A stretch of DNA of 64,000 nucleotides from an uncultured Thermanaerothrix sp. (GTDB lineage: Bacteria > Chloroflexota > Anaerolineae > Anaerolineales > Anaerolineaceae), in the NCBI RefSeq assembly GCF_938028735.1, contig NZ_CALIMF010000005.1, positions 62,001 to 126,000 of the forward strand, read 5' to 3'. Shown in pieces: positions 1-8,391 of this stretch. Position numbers and translations under genes: made by a program. How positions within the stretch are numbered: position 1 is the first letter of the stretch; the number at the start of each line of letters is the position of its first letter. The notes below the pieces were generated by a model, which worked only from the letters and a program-made list of their open reading frames with translations, did not search any database and was not told the origin of the DNA.

Positions 1-276
1 CATGAAATCTAGATAGGAAAGATCCCCCGTAGGGATGGCCCGTACACGGGCAAACACCTGCCCAAAAATCAGCAGCCACAGCGCTGGTTGTACCGCTCGG
101 GTGAAAAGTTCAGTGGGATCATGGCGTAACTTGCGCGCCTCCAATTCGGCAATGACCCAGGTCTTGTACAGAAACTCCCAAAGGGCTGCCCAGGGGCGTA
201 AGGTCAGCGCAACCGGTGATGGGGAGGCAGTTTCACCCCAGACGACGGGCAACCCGTCGCGTTCGGACAGTTTCAC
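1..276 (-). CDS. ABC-2 type transporter permease, N-terminal part (cut by window edge)
   Basis: Reads in frame for 92 codons to the window edge without a stop. It begins with a GTG at 276 that has a GGAGG 6 nt upstream. After a polar N-terminus come 'WVIAELEARKLRHD' and a hydrophobic segment 'ALWLLIFGQVFARV', the usual start of an ABC-2 (DrrB-like) membrane subunit. The start lies 44 bp inside the end of the ATPase gene, so the two are translationally coupled. It would form the membrane channel of a drug or lipid exporter with that ATPase. The substrate cannot be read from this part. Confidence 0.85.
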   Translation of the reverse strand, partial: MKLSERDGLPVVWGETASPSPVALTLRPWAALWEFLYKTWVIAELEARKLRHDPTELFTRAVQPALWLLIFGQVFARVRAIPTGDLSYLDFM

Positions 277-1030
277 GGTAACCTCCAGTGGCGTTTTGAA
301 GTTGGTTTCCAGTAAAGTGGATGAAAACCTCATCCAACGTAGCGTCGGGCTTGCCAATAGTAACCTTTAGAGCCTGAGGAGTATCGCACGCTACCAGCCG
401 TCCCAGGTGCATAATACCAACCCGATCACATAACAGATCTGCCTCATCCATCAGATGGGTGGTCAATAGGATGGTGGTACCCAGATTCTGGCGGATTTGG
501 CGAATATAATCCCATACGAGATGCCGCGCCACCGGATCCAAGCCCACCGTGGGTTCGTCAAGAAAGAGCACCCGCGGGCGATGGAGAATGGCTTGGGCAA
601 TCTCCAGGCGGCGGATCATTCCCCCAGAGTATTCCCGCACCAAGCGATGAGCCACCTCGTGCAAACCCATAAATTCCAGCGCCTCGGTAATACGCCGCTC
701 GCGCTCTGCGCGGGGAATATTGTAGAGTTTGGCTGCAATCAGCAGGTTTTCATAGCCGCTCAACGCGCCATCGGCGGAGATCAATTGAGGCACATAACCG
801 ATGACCCGGCGCACCTGCGCCGCTTGATGCCGAATGTCAAAACCGGCGACCACGGCACTCCCCTCACTCGGCGGGAGCAGAGTCGTGAGCATCTTCAGGG
901 ACGTACTCTTACCTGCACCATTGGGCCCTAACAACCCAAACACCTCCCCTTCGTGCAAGTTGAGGTTGAGGTGATCCACAGCCACCAGATTTCCATAGCG
1001 CCGCGTGAGATTTTGGGTCTGTAAGATCAT
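233..1030 (-). CDS. ABC exporter ATP-binding protein (DrrA/CcmA-like)
   Basis: 265 aa nucleotide-binding subunit. Walker A GPNGAGKST is at residues 35-43, the signature is YSGGM, Walker B is VLFLDEPTVGLD, and the switch region is TTHLMDEAD. This belongs to the daunorubicin-resistance type ATPases that pair with ABC-2 permeases. The ATG overlaps the marR stop by 4 bp (ATGA at 1027-1030) and the 3' end overlaps the permease start, giving a tight three-gene operon. The unusually Arg-rich C-terminus lies in the region shared with the permease gene. Export of a toxic compound sensed by the MarR protein is inferred from context. Confidence 0.93.
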   Translation of the reverse strand: MILQTQNLTRRYGNLVAVDHLNLNLHEGEVFGLLGPNGAGKSTSLKMLTTLLPPSEGSAVVAGFDIRHQAAQVRRVIGYVPQLISADGALSGYENLLIAAKLYNIPRAERERRITEALEFMGLHEVAHRLVREYSGGMIRRLEIAQAILHRPRVLFLDEPTVGLDPVARHLVWDYIRQIRQNLGTTILLTTHLMDEADLLCDRVGIMHLGRLVACDTPQALKVTIGKPDATLDEVFIHFTGNQLQNATGGYRETVRTRRVARRLG

Positions 1031-1500
1031 GGTTGGCCTCTTTCACTGGGCAGCGGAGTCTCAGATGCTTCGGCGAGCACATGTCGGCGCAGAATCTGCA
1101 TGGCCTGAACCACACACTCCCGTTCGGCCGGGGATAAAGTGGTCAGCAAGCCGAGAAAATAGGCCTGGGTTTGCGCCTGGGCAGCCACCAGGATGGCCTC
1201 TCCCGCCTGGGTCAGGCGCAAACGCACACGGCGACGATCATGCGCATCACCGACCCGCTCTACCCAGCCCATGCGGACAAGTTTATCTACCAACGCGGTG
1301 GTGGTCGGGCGGGTCAGTCCCAGGTGCTCTGCCAAATCGGAAATCGAGGCCATCTGCCGACGGATGAAGATCAACGCCCGAAACTGCGGCACGCTCATGC
1401 GCGGATCACGGTGACGGCGCATCTGGCTGCGAATAACCCGGCTAACTCCCATCACCACTTCCAAAACTTCCTGTACACATTGCTCAAGATCGCTAGTCAT
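1027..1500 (-). CDS. MarR family transcriptional regulator
   Basis: 157 aa winged-helix repressor. The DNA-recognition part 'ISDLAEHLGLTRPTTTALVDKL' is followed by the wing 'DRRRVRLRLTQAG', the MarR hallmark. First gene of an operon with an ABC exporter, a common arrangement in which a toxic ligand relieves autorepression. The promoter and a palindromic operator candidate lie directly upstream (1501-1559), with the -10 box inside the palindrome, which supports autoregulation. The C-terminal tail beyond about residue 140 is not part of the conserved fold. The ligand is unknown. Confidence 0.93.
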   Translation of the reverse strand: MTSDLEQCVQEVLEVVMGVSRVIRSQMRRHRDPRMSVPQFRALIFIRRQMASISDLAEHLGLTRPTTTALVDKLVRMGWVERVGDAHDRRRVRLRLTQAGEAILVAAQAQTQAYFLGLLTTLSPAERECVVQAMQILRRHVLAEASETPLPSERGQP

Positions 1501-1559
1501 AGTTTGAATTCCTAATAATTAGATGTTCAAACTATAATCTTGAAAACGGCAACCGTCAA
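1501..1559 (-). promoter_or_regulatory. marR-ABC operon promoter with overlapping palindromic operator
   Basis: Reading the minus strand, -35 TTGACG (1559-1554), a 17-nt spacer and -10 TATAGT (1536-1531). An inverted repeat AGTTTGAA/TTCAAACT (1501-1508 and 1526-1533) spans the -10 box and +1. Nested in it is a second palindrome, CTAATAATTAG (1512-1522). AT-rich palindromes of this kind are typical MarR operators. Self-repression is an inference. Confidence 0.8.
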
Positions 1560-1560
1560 G

Positions 1561-1857
1561 AGCCCCGCTTCACCTATAGCCTTAAAAAAGGCTGTGGCGA
1601 CCAGATTCGCTCCATAAGTGTTTGAATCTCCACAACCCCCAGACAAAGAATCTAAGAATCTTTTGAATTTGGTGGATAAACCGATAAGTCAGGTCATTAC
1701 CCCCCACATATGGGGGCATACGATGGGGCACCAGGAAAGCGTGGCAAGAACAAATGTGCGAGTTAATCTCCTTATCAAGAACGTTTTGCCTGGCGCTCCT
1801 TAAGGTGACTCCACTTTAAAGATCCCCAATTTTTTAGGTCAGCGTAGGTTTCCCGAC
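1561..1857. other. Non-coding region upstream of dnaA
   Basis: No convincing gene. It contains a small hairpin AGCCTT-AAAA-AAGGCT (1578-1593), a near-consensus DnaA box (TTATCCACC on the minus strand, 1671-1679), a weaker TTATCAAGA site near 1772-1780, and a C/G hairpin with arms CCCCCA and TGGGGG around 1702-1718. One good DnaA box fits autoregulation of dnaA but is too little to call an origin. Confidence 0.4.
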
Positions 1858-1886
1858 TTGTGAGTCGGGGTGAGATTTGCTAGAAT
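1852..1886 (+). promoter_or_regulatory. dnaA promoter
   Basis: -35 TTGTGA (1858-1863), 17-nt spacer, -10 TAGAAT (1881-1886). The -35 lies in the loop of a perfect 7-bp hairpin, CCCGACT-TGTG-AGTCGGG (1852-1869). The predicted leader to the dnaA ATG is about 158 nt. Confidence 0.6.
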
Positions 1887-2050
1887 AATTCACGCACCGA
1901 TCATTCAGGGCGGACACCTGTCCCCCTTTCCCAGTAAACGCCCAAACGAGAACTGCTTTGGGGAAACCCTCTGCAAAGGCGCAGGGGGCATTGTTGGCTA
2001 TTGCGCCGTGCTGAATGCACAAATTCAATGCTGAGCGGAGGAGAAGCCAC

Positions 2051-3394
2051 ATGGAAGCCGAACAAGCCTGGCAAGTCGTTTTGGGTCAACTGCAAATGGA
2101 TATGTCCAAAGCCGCTTTCGACACTTGGGTGAGGAACGCCGAACTGGTAGAGTGGAAAGACAATTGCTTCATCATTGGCGTTCGCAATGCCTACGCACGA
2201 GATTGGCTGGAAAACCGTTTGACCAGCACCGTCACCCGCTTGCTCAGTGGGTTAATGGAAACACCTCAACGGGTGGAATTTATCGTCTGGCACAAAGAAG
2301 CGCCGCTTAAGACCTCCCCCGACGATCTGGCATTGGCGCCCTCCAACGGGCACAATGATCCTCCTCAGCCTCGCACCGTCATTTCTCGCTATCGTTTTGA
2401 GAACTTTGTCGTAGGGGCCAGCAACCGCCTGGCCCATGCGGCTTCCCTAGCCGTAGCCGAAAATCCTGCACGCGCTTACAATCCCCTCTTCATCTACGGT
2501 GGGGTGGGGCTGGGTAAAACCCACTTGCTTCATGCAATTGGCAATACCGCGCTCGAGCGCGGGTTGCATGTCCTTTATGTATCGGCTGAGGATTTCACCA
2601 ACGACTTGATCAATGCTATCCGCACACACACCACAACCGCCTTTCGGGAACGCTACCGCAACATTGATGTTTTGCTGATCGACGATATTCAATTTATTGC
2701 CAACAAAGAATCTACCCAGGAGGAGTTCTTCCACACCTTCAACACCCTCTACGGCCAGGAAAAGCAATTGGTCATCTCCTCAGATCGCCCCCCGAAAGCC
2801 ATGATGACTTTGGAAGAACGTCTGCGTTCACGCTTTGAGTGGGGGCTGATCGTGGATATTCAACCGCCCGATCTGGAAACACGGGTCGCCATCCTGCGTT
2901 CCAAAGCCGAGCGCGCCGGGCGGGAGGTGCCGGTGGAAATCCTGTACACCATTGCGCGCCAGATTCAATCCAATATCCGTGAACTAGAAGGAGCACTGAC
3001 GCGCGTACTAGCCTACGCGGATCTGAGCGGCCACCCGCTAAGCCCGGCGTTGGTAGAAATTGCCCTGGCCGACCTCATCCCCCAACGCAGCCAGATCGAT
3101 CCTGGGCAAGTCGTTAACGCCGTTGCACAAGTGTTTGGGATCTCACGGGAGCGTCTGCTCAGCCGCGAGCGCTCTCGCGAAGTTGCCCTACCGCGGCAGG
3201 TGGCCATGTACTTGCTGCGCGAAGAAGCCAATGTTTCCTTCCCTCAGATTGGCGAGGTGCTGGGCGGGCGAGATCACACCACGGTGCTCTACGCCTGCGA
3301 AAAAGTTGCCGATATGATCGAGCGTGACGATTACCTGCGACGCCGGATCTCCCAGGTACGCGAGACCCTTTACGGGCGCAGCGTGGCCGGCTAA
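2051..3394 (+). CDS. dnaA: Chromosomal replication initiator protein DnaA
   Basis: 447 aa. The ATG at 2051 is preceded by GGAGGAG at a good distance, and the N-terminus (MEAEQAWQVVLGQLQ) is the usual DnaA domain I start, so the upstream in-frame ATG at 2015 is not used. Domain III carries Walker A GGVGLGKTH (about residues 150-158) and Walker B VLLIDDIQFIA (about 205-215). Domain IV has the DnaA-box-binding signature DHTTVLYACEKV (about 407). It opens the replication origin in its ATP-bound form. Unlike the classical order, dnaN does not follow; a sigma factor gene does. Confidence 0.98.
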   Translation: MEAEQAWQVVLGQLQMDMSKAAFDTWVRNAELVEWKDNCFIIGVRNAYARDWLENRLTSTVTRLLSGLMETPQRVEFIVWHKEAPLKTSPDDLALAPSNGHNDPPQPRTVISRYRFENFVVGASNRLAHAASLAVAENPARAYNPLFIYGGVGLGKTHLLHAIGNTALERGLHVLYVSAEDFTNDLINAIRTHTTTAFRERYRNIDVLLIDDIQFIANKESTQEEFFHTFNTLYGQEKQLVISSDRPPKAMMTLEERLRSRFEWGLIVDIQPPDLETRVAILRSKAERAGREVPVEILYTIARQIQSNIRELEGALTRVLAYADLSGHPLSPALVEIALADLIPQRSQIDPGQVVNAVAQVFGISRERLLSRERSREVALPRQVAMYLLREEANVSFPQIGEVLGGRDHTTVLYACEKVADMIERDDYLRRRISQVRETLYGRSVAG

Positions 3395-3396
3395 GG

Positions 3397-3461
3397 ATTT
3401 GGGCAAAATCAAACGCCCAACTCGCTCTGGAAAATTGGAGTGGATTTTCTTTTGCCCAAAT
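3397..3461. repeat. Perfect 12-bp inverted repeat flanking the dnaA-sigma intergenic region
   Basis: ATTTGGGCAAAA at 3397-3408 and its exact reverse complement TTTTGCCCAAAT at 3450-3461, separated by 41 nt. The right arm covers the -35 box of the sigma-factor promoter. The left arm begins just after the dnaA stop. It could be a pair of operator half-sites or an RNA stem in dnaA read-through transcripts. No U-run follows, so a terminator is unlikely. Confidence 0.7.
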
Positions 3462-3480
3462 TCTGGCCTCATGGTATGAT
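3452..3480 (+). promoter_or_regulatory. Sigma-factor gene promoter, leaderless type
   Basis: -35 TTGCCC (3452-3457), 17-nt spacer, -10 TATGAT (3475-3480). The ATG at 3488 starts 8 nt after the -10, at the expected +1, and no Shine-Dalgarno sequence is present. Confidence 0.7.
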
Positions 3481-3487
3481 TTTAACC

Positions 3488-5125
3488 ATGCCACGGGCAA
3501 AAAAGATCTCTCCTGAAGTACGCCCTCAAACCTCCAGAGGGAAAGACAAACCCAAGGCCCAAGGTAGCGCAACCAGTCCTCGCCCGACGCCCCACTTTGA
3601 CGAAACTGAATTACCTGAGGCCTTAGGCGAGGCTGAAGATGAGGAGCTGGTTACCGAACTAGAAGAACCCATTGCAGCCCCTTCCAGCGAGGATTGGGCA
3701 GATCTGGCCCTGGAAGACCCGCTGGAAATTCTAGAGGATCCAGCACTGGCCGCCGAACTTTCGGAAGACCCGGTACGGCTCTATCTGCGCGAAATTGGCC
3801 AAATTGGCTTGTTGGATGCCGACAGCGAGTTCCGCCTGGCCACCTGCATTGAGGCCGATCGGCGCCTAGATGCTCTGCAGAAGCACATTGATGCACGCGG
3901 TAGCGGAAACGGGCGCTACAAAGCCCTCTTCCTGGCCGTTTGCGAGGATTTGCTCACTTCCTGGGAACGCGTCAAGCAAGATGCTGCCCGCTTGGAGAAC
4001 ACCCTTCCCCCCGACCCGCAATTGATGCTGGCCGAGGCACGCCTGCTGCGCCAGACCTGGCAGAGCAAATCCCCCTCCTACGTGCGCTCCTATATGGATA
4101 GCGGCCCCTGGGGACGCGACACATTCTGGGATGGGTTGGTACGCAATGTCTTCAATTTCTTCCTGGATCTCTACCTCCTGCCTGGAGAAGCGGCTGATGC
4201 CCTGACCCAGCACATGGAGAGCGAGAAAGAACTGCCCGATCTGGCCTTTTTCATCTCCTATTTGAACGATGAGGAAGCCCTGCGCGCACAACGCGAGGAG
4301 ATCCATCAGAACGCTGAAGAAGCTAACAACGTGCTGATCCGTGCCAACCTGCGCCTGGTTGTCAGCATTGCCAAGCGCTACCTGGGACGAGGGGTTTCAT
4401 TCCTCGATTTGATCCAAGAAGGCAACCTAGGGCTACTGCGCGCCGTGGCTAAATTTGATCCCACTCGCGGGTACAAGTTCAGCACTTACGCCACTTGGTG
4501 GATCCGCCAATCCATCAGCCGCTACATCGCTGAGCAGGCACGCACCATCCGCATCCCGGTGCACCTCTTTGAGGCCATCACCCGCCTGCTCCGTGTTCAG
4601 CGCTCGCTGATTCAACAACTGGGGCGTGAACCCACTTACGAGGAACTGGCTTTGGAATCGGGGCTACTCAGCGAAGAGGATGTGCAGGCCATCCTTCTGG
4701 CACGCTCACGCAATCAACCCCTCGATCCTGAACTCCAGCGACGGTGGGAAGCCGCAACCACCAAAGTCCAGCGCATCCTCCAATCTGCCGAAGAACCCGT
4801 CTCACTGGAGCGCCCCGTCGGAGATGAAGAAAGCAGTCAACTGGGCGATTTCATTGAGGACGAAGAAGCCCTGGAACCCATGGATGCCGCCGCGCGCGAG
4901 ATGCTACGCCAACAGGTGCAAAATGCACTGGGGGCGCTCACCGAACGCGAGCGTCAGGTGCTGGAATTGCGCTTCGGGTTGATTGACGGCAAAGACCACA
5001 CGCTCGAGGAAGTGAGCCGCTACTTCAACGTGACCCGTGAGCGCATCCGCCAAATTGAAGCCAAGGCTCTGCGTAAGTTGCGCCACCCCACTCGTAGCCG
5101 CCACCTGCGCGAATACCTGACCTGA
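3488..5125 (+). CDS. rpoD: RNA polymerase sigma factor, RpoD/SigA type
   Basis: 545 aa from the ATG at 3488, chosen because a promoter ends 7 nt before it; the open frame extends further upstream but lacks a ribosome site. An acidic N-terminus of about 90 residues precedes region 1.2 ([17 protein letters not shown], about 93). A long non-conserved insert (about 125-270) is typical of primary sigma factors. Region 2 ([38 protein letters not shown]) starts near 282. Region 4 with the helix-turn-helix [17 protein letters not shown] ends the protein. It directs RNA polymerase to the -35/-10 promoters seen throughout the window. Whether it is the only primary sigma factor cannot be told. Confidence 0.93.
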   Translation: MPRAKKISPEVRPQTSRGKDKPKAQGSATSPRPTPHFDETELPEALGEAEDEELVTELEEPIAAPSSEDWADLALEDPLEILEDPALAAELSEDPVRLYLREIGQIGLLDADSEFRLATCIEADRRLDALQKHIDARGSGNGRYKALFLAVCEDLLTSWERVKQDAARLENTLPPDPQLMLAEARLLRQTWQSKSPSYVRSYMDSGPWGRDTFWDGLVRNVFNFFLDLYLLPGEAADALTQHMESEKELPDLAFFISYLNDEEALRAQREEIHQNAEEANNVLIRANLRLVVSIAKRYLGRGVSFLDLIQEGNLGLLRAVAKFDPTRGYKFSTYATWWIRQSISRYIAEQARTIRIPVHLFEAITRLLRVQRSLIQQLGREPTYEELALESGLLSEEDVQAILLARSRNQPLDPELQRRWEAATTKVQRILQSAEEPVSLERPVGDEESSQLGDFIEDEEALEPMDAAAREMLRQQVQNALGALTERERQVLELRFGLIDGKDHTLEEVSRYFNVTRERIRQIEAKALRKLRHPTRSRHLREYLT

Positions 5126-5149
5126 TCCCGCCTTCCACCGGAGAACGGC

Positions 5150-7372
5150 GTGCGTATCCTGCTGGTACAAAACGATCTCCGCGCTTGTGAGGGGCTGGTG
5201 CGTTATTTACGCAACCGCGGTCATCAGGTAGAGCTCAGCACCCAGCCAAACGATATTCGCACTCAGTGTGCCGCTCTTAACCCGGATCTAGTGTTTTTAG
5301 ATCTTCACTATCCAGGCGAAGTCTGGCTGGAATTACTGCGCTTTTTGCGTCAGGAACACCCTCAAGTGCGCCTTATCCTCACCAGCCGTCACCCTGACCT
5401 GCAACGTGAGATGCAGGCACGGGCCTACGGGGTAAACAACTTCCTGCGCCAACCCTTCACACCGCGCTGGATTGAGGCAGCACTGCGCCGCGCCGAAGGG
5501 GTCGGTGCGGCTACTCAGCCTTCGGCACGCCTCCCCCAGACGCAAGGCCAGGCCAGGGTACGCATTCCGGTTCGTCTCAAAATCATCTTCCCCTATCTCA
5601 TCCTGGGGGTTTTCTTTACCCTAGCAGCGGCTTATGTCGTTACTCGCGTGGTCTTTGAATCAGTCCAGGAACGCTTTCTGAATCAGTTGCTCGGCACCGC
5701 CCAACAGGCTCAGAACTGGCTGGCCAACGAGGAAGACCGGCTCCTTGCAACCCTGCGCCTGGTAGCCAATACGGAGGGGGTAGCCACCGCATTAGAAGTC
5801 AACGATGCCGAAACTCTACGCCTGCGCGTGCTACCCCTGGCCATAAACAGCAACGAAGAAATCGTGGCCCTGATTAACCCCCAAGGGCTTGCCACCTTGG
5901 TCCTGTACCGCTCCGCAGAAAGTCCGCCGGGCGTCTATCAAGCCGTGCGCGAAGATCCCGCTTTTCAGTCGGCCGATTTTGTTCAGAAAGTCTTAGCGGG
6001 GGTAGTGGATACCCAGGGAGATAAATTCGCTGGTCGTCTGCTCACCCCTTGGGGACATTATTTTTTTGTCAGTGGACCGGTCTTCAATACTGAGAATCAA
6101 CGGGTAGGAGTGGTTGTGGTGGGTAAGTCCATCGCCAGCCTGGCCCGCGAGATGCGCGAAGACTTGTTCGGTGAAGCAACGTTCTACGATTTCAACGGGC
6201 AACCCCTGAGTACCACGCTGTATAATGCAACCCCATCGCTTCTGCTTCCTACGGATCAGGTAGCCCAGGTGCTTGGTTACCAGGATCAACAGAGCCTGAG
6301 CCGCACCCTAACGCTGGGCAGTCTCACTTACGGAGAACTCCTCCGCCCATGGGAAGCCCGTGGCGGCGAGGATCTGGGCATCCTTGGAATTGCCCTGCCG
6401 CAAACTTTTGTCCTGCGCACCAGCCAGGCCACTCGTTTGCAGGTGTTCAGCCTGGTTGTGGCGGCCATCTTGCTAGTTGTCCTGATTGGCGTTTACCTGG
6501 CCAACCGCATCACCCGCCCACTGGCCCAGCTAGTACAGGCTTCCGCCCAAGTAGCCCAGGGGAATCTAGAGATCAAGGTCAACCTGCCCGGCAACGATGA
6601 ACTGACCGTACTGGGACATGCCTTCAACGCCATGATTGCCGGTTTACAAGAAGGCTCGATCTACCGCGACCTACTGGGGCGCACCGTCTCGCCGGAGGTG
6701 CGCGAACAGCTGCGTCAGACCTTTGCCTCGGGCAACTTGCGCCTGGAAGGTCAGGAAGCCATCGCCACAGTTTTGATGACTGACATTCGCGGGTTTACTA
6801 CCCTCTCCGAGCAGGTAGAACCGGCGCGCGTGTTGGCTTGGTTAAACGAATACTTTGACCGCTTGGTGCCGATCATCGTTGCAGAGGGAGGTGTGGTCAA
6901 TAAATTCGATGGGGATGCATTGCTGGCGTTTTTTGGCATTCTGCCGCGCATTCTCAGCCCCAAGAAGAGTGCGTTGGCTGCCTGTCGCGCTGCGGTGCGA
7001 ATGCTGGAAGCCCTAGAAGCCCTTAACCGGGAGCGCACTGAACGGGGTGATCCACCCCTGATTACTGGAATTGGAATTAATACCGGAATGGTGATCGCCG
7101 GCGGTCTGGGAGCCCGGGATCGCCTGCACTACACCATTATTGGCGACACGGTAAACACCACCCAGCGCATCGAGGCCCTGACCCGCTCTCTCATCCAGGG
7201 CAGTGGAGCGCTAATCAGCCATACCACCTATACCGCCCTGGGCGAACACGCTCAGGTCTTTAACCTGCAGCCCCTAGGCCTGCAACGGGTGCCTGGTAAG
7301 CAAGAGCCTTTGGAAGTCTACCGCTTGCTGCCCCGACCTTCCGCCGCAGAGGTTCCTGCACTGACACTGTAA
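5150..7372 (+). CDS. Class III adenylate cyclase with N-terminal receiver, membrane sensor and HAMP
   Basis: 740 aa, GTG start with GGAGA upstream. Order: response-regulator receiver (1-125), a transmembrane helix (about 144-166), an extracytoplasmic Cache-like sensor (about 167-428), a second helix (about 430-453), HAMP (about 454-502) and a cyclase domain (about 535-730). In the cyclase both metal aspartates (MTDIRGFT; NKFDGDALLAFFG), the substrate Lys and Thr typical of ATP use (VVNKFDGD; YTIIGDTVN) and the transition-state Asn/Arg (VNTTQRIE) are present, so it should make cAMP. The receiver keeps its acceptor Asp (VFLDLHYPG), but the usual Lys before Pro is Gln (LRQPF), so phosphorylation signalling may be altered. 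It lies close behind the sigma-factor gene on the same strand. Confidence 0.92.
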   Translation: MRILLVQNDLRACEGLVRYLRNRGHQVELSTQPNDIRTQCAALNPDLVFLDLHYPGEVWLELLRFLRQEHPQVRLILTSRHPDLQREMQARAYGVNNFLRQPFTPRWIEAALRRAEGVGAATQPSARLPQTQGQARVRIPVRLKIIFPYLILGVFFTLAAAYVVTRVVFESVQERFLNQLLGTAQQAQNWLANEEDRLLATLRLVANTEGVATALEVNDAETLRLRVLPLAINSNEEIVALINPQGLATLVLYRSAESPPGVYQAVREDPAFQSADFVQKVLAGVVDTQGDKFAGRLLTPWGHYFFVSGPVFNTENQRVGVVVVGKSIASLAREMREDLFGEATFYDFNGQPLSTTLYNATPSLLLPTDQVAQVLGYQDQQSLSRTLTLGSLTYGELLRPWEARGGEDLGILGIALPQTFVLRTSQATRLQVFSLVVAAILLVVLIGVYLANRITRPLAQLVQASAQVAQGNLEIKVNLPGNDELTVLGHAFNAMIAGLQEGSIYRDLLGRTVSPEVREQLRQTFASGNLRLEGQEAIATVLMTDIRGFTTLSEQVEPARVLAWLNEYFDRLVPIIVAEGGVVNKFDGDALLAFFGILPRILSPKKSALAACRAAVRMLEALEALNRERTERGDPPLITGIGINTGMVIAGGLGARDRLHYTIIGDTVNTTQRIEALTRSLIQGSGALISHTTYTALGEHAQVFNLQPLGLQRVPGKQEPLEVYRLLPRPSAAEVPALTL

Positions 7373-7408
7373 CTCACATCCCCTCTAGTAAAACCACCTT
7401 ACCACGCG

Positions 7409-7414
7409 TATAAT
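7409..7414 (+). promoter_or_regulatory. -10 box of the DMT permease gene, leaderless type
   Basis: Consensus TATAAT. An ATG (7422) follows after 7 nt, at the expected +1. The -35 is poor (TAGTAA at 17 nt). Confidence 0.5.
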
Positions 7415-7421
7415 CATGCCC

Positions 7422-8378
7422 ATGGCCTCGGCGCAACAGGCTGATGAGACAACTCAAATATCCTCCCATCGCCCTTGGCTGCCTTATCTGGCACTGCTGA
7501 GCGGTATTCTGGCCCTCAGCCTCTCCTCCCTTTTCGTCCGCTGGGCCAATGACGCCCCGGGGCCAGTGACTGCTTTCTACCGCATGGTCGTTGCCTCGGT
7601 AGTCTTTCTGCCCTTCTTCTTCCGCCGAGCCCAAGCCCACGGGCTGGGTGCCACCCGGCGCTGGCTCTTCCTGCCCATCCTGGGCGGTTGCTTCACCGCC
7701 TTGGATCATGCAACTTGGAGTATCGCGCTTCATGAAACACGCATTGCCACCGCCACCCTGATGAACAACTTAGCGCCATTATGGGTAGGTCTCTTCGCTG
7801 CCCTGATTTGGCGTGAACGCCTGCGTGAACGCTTCTGGTTGGGGCTGGCCCTGACCCTTAGCGGAGCCACCCTAGTGTTGGGAAGCGACTTCATTTACCG
7901 CCCACAACTCAACCGCGGAAACTTCTTGGCGCTGGGCTCTAGCCTCTTTTACGCGGCTTACTTTCTGACCACCCAGCGCGGTCGCGAGCGTTTCCCAGCC
8001 CTGGTTTATATCTTCCTGGTAACGGCTACGGCTTCGCTGGTGTTACTCGGGATCAATCTGGCCAGCGCTCAACCCCTGAGCGGCTTTGCGCCTAGCACCT
8101 ACCTGGCTTTCCTGGGCGCCGGCCTGATCTCACAGGTTATCGGTTACTTTTCGGTAGCTTATGCTCTCGGCCATCTACCTGCAGCGGTCGTGGCACCCAC
8201 GATGGTGGCTCAACCTGTCTTGACTGCGCTAATGGCCATCCCGTTGGCCGGCGAGCCACTCAATCTGACCCAAGTTGTGGGCGGGGTCGTGGTATTGGGC
8301 GGAATTTATCTGGTTAACCTAAGCACACCGCAAGCCAAAGGCAAAACAACAGCCCAGGAACTTCAACCTGAGATTTAG
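7422..8378 (+). CDS. EamA/DMT superfamily permease
   Basis: 318 aa from the ATG at 7422; a second ATG sits at 7416. Ten hydrophobic helices form two EamA repeats of about 150 residues each, as in RhaT/YdcZ-like drug/metabolite transporters. Typical motifs include FVRWANDAPGPVTAFYRM in the first repeat and GYFSVAYALGHLPAAVVAPT in the second. It acts in the cytoplasmic membrane and probably exports a small metabolite or amino acid, but the substrate is not predictable. It is convergent with the antiporter gene, with 13 bp between stops. The short N-terminus is polar, so no cleaved signal is expected. Confidence 0.9.
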   Translation: MASAQQADETTQISSHRPWLPYLALLSGILALSLSSLFVRWANDAPGPVTAFYRMVVASVVFLPFFFRRAQAHGLGATRRWLFLPILGGCFTALDHATWSIALHETRIATATLMNNLAPLWVGLFAALIWRERLRERFWLGLALTLSGATLVLGSDFIYRPQLNRGNFLALGSSLFYAAYFLTTQRGRERFPALVYIFLVTATASLVLLGINLASAQPLSGFAPSTYLAFLGAGLISQVIGYFSVAYALGHLPAAVVAPTMVAQPVLTALMAIPLAGEPLNLTQVVGGVVVLGGIYLVNLSTPQAKGKTTAQELQPEI

Positions 8379-8391
8379 AAGAGTAAAGTTA

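Noticed and set aside
1618-1803. Possible 61-codon gene upstream of dnaA
   Set aside because: No ribosome site or promoter, and the composition does not look coding.
1912-1923. GGACA-CC-TGTCC palindrome as a LexA (SOS) box in the dnaA leader
   Set aside because: Too short to assign. No LexA consensus for this lineage is known to me, and no other copy was noticed.
1561-2050. Replication origin next to dnaA
   Set aside because: Only one near-consensus DnaA box, no AT-rich unwinding stretch, and dnaN does not follow dnaA. A skew plot of the whole chromosome would be needed.
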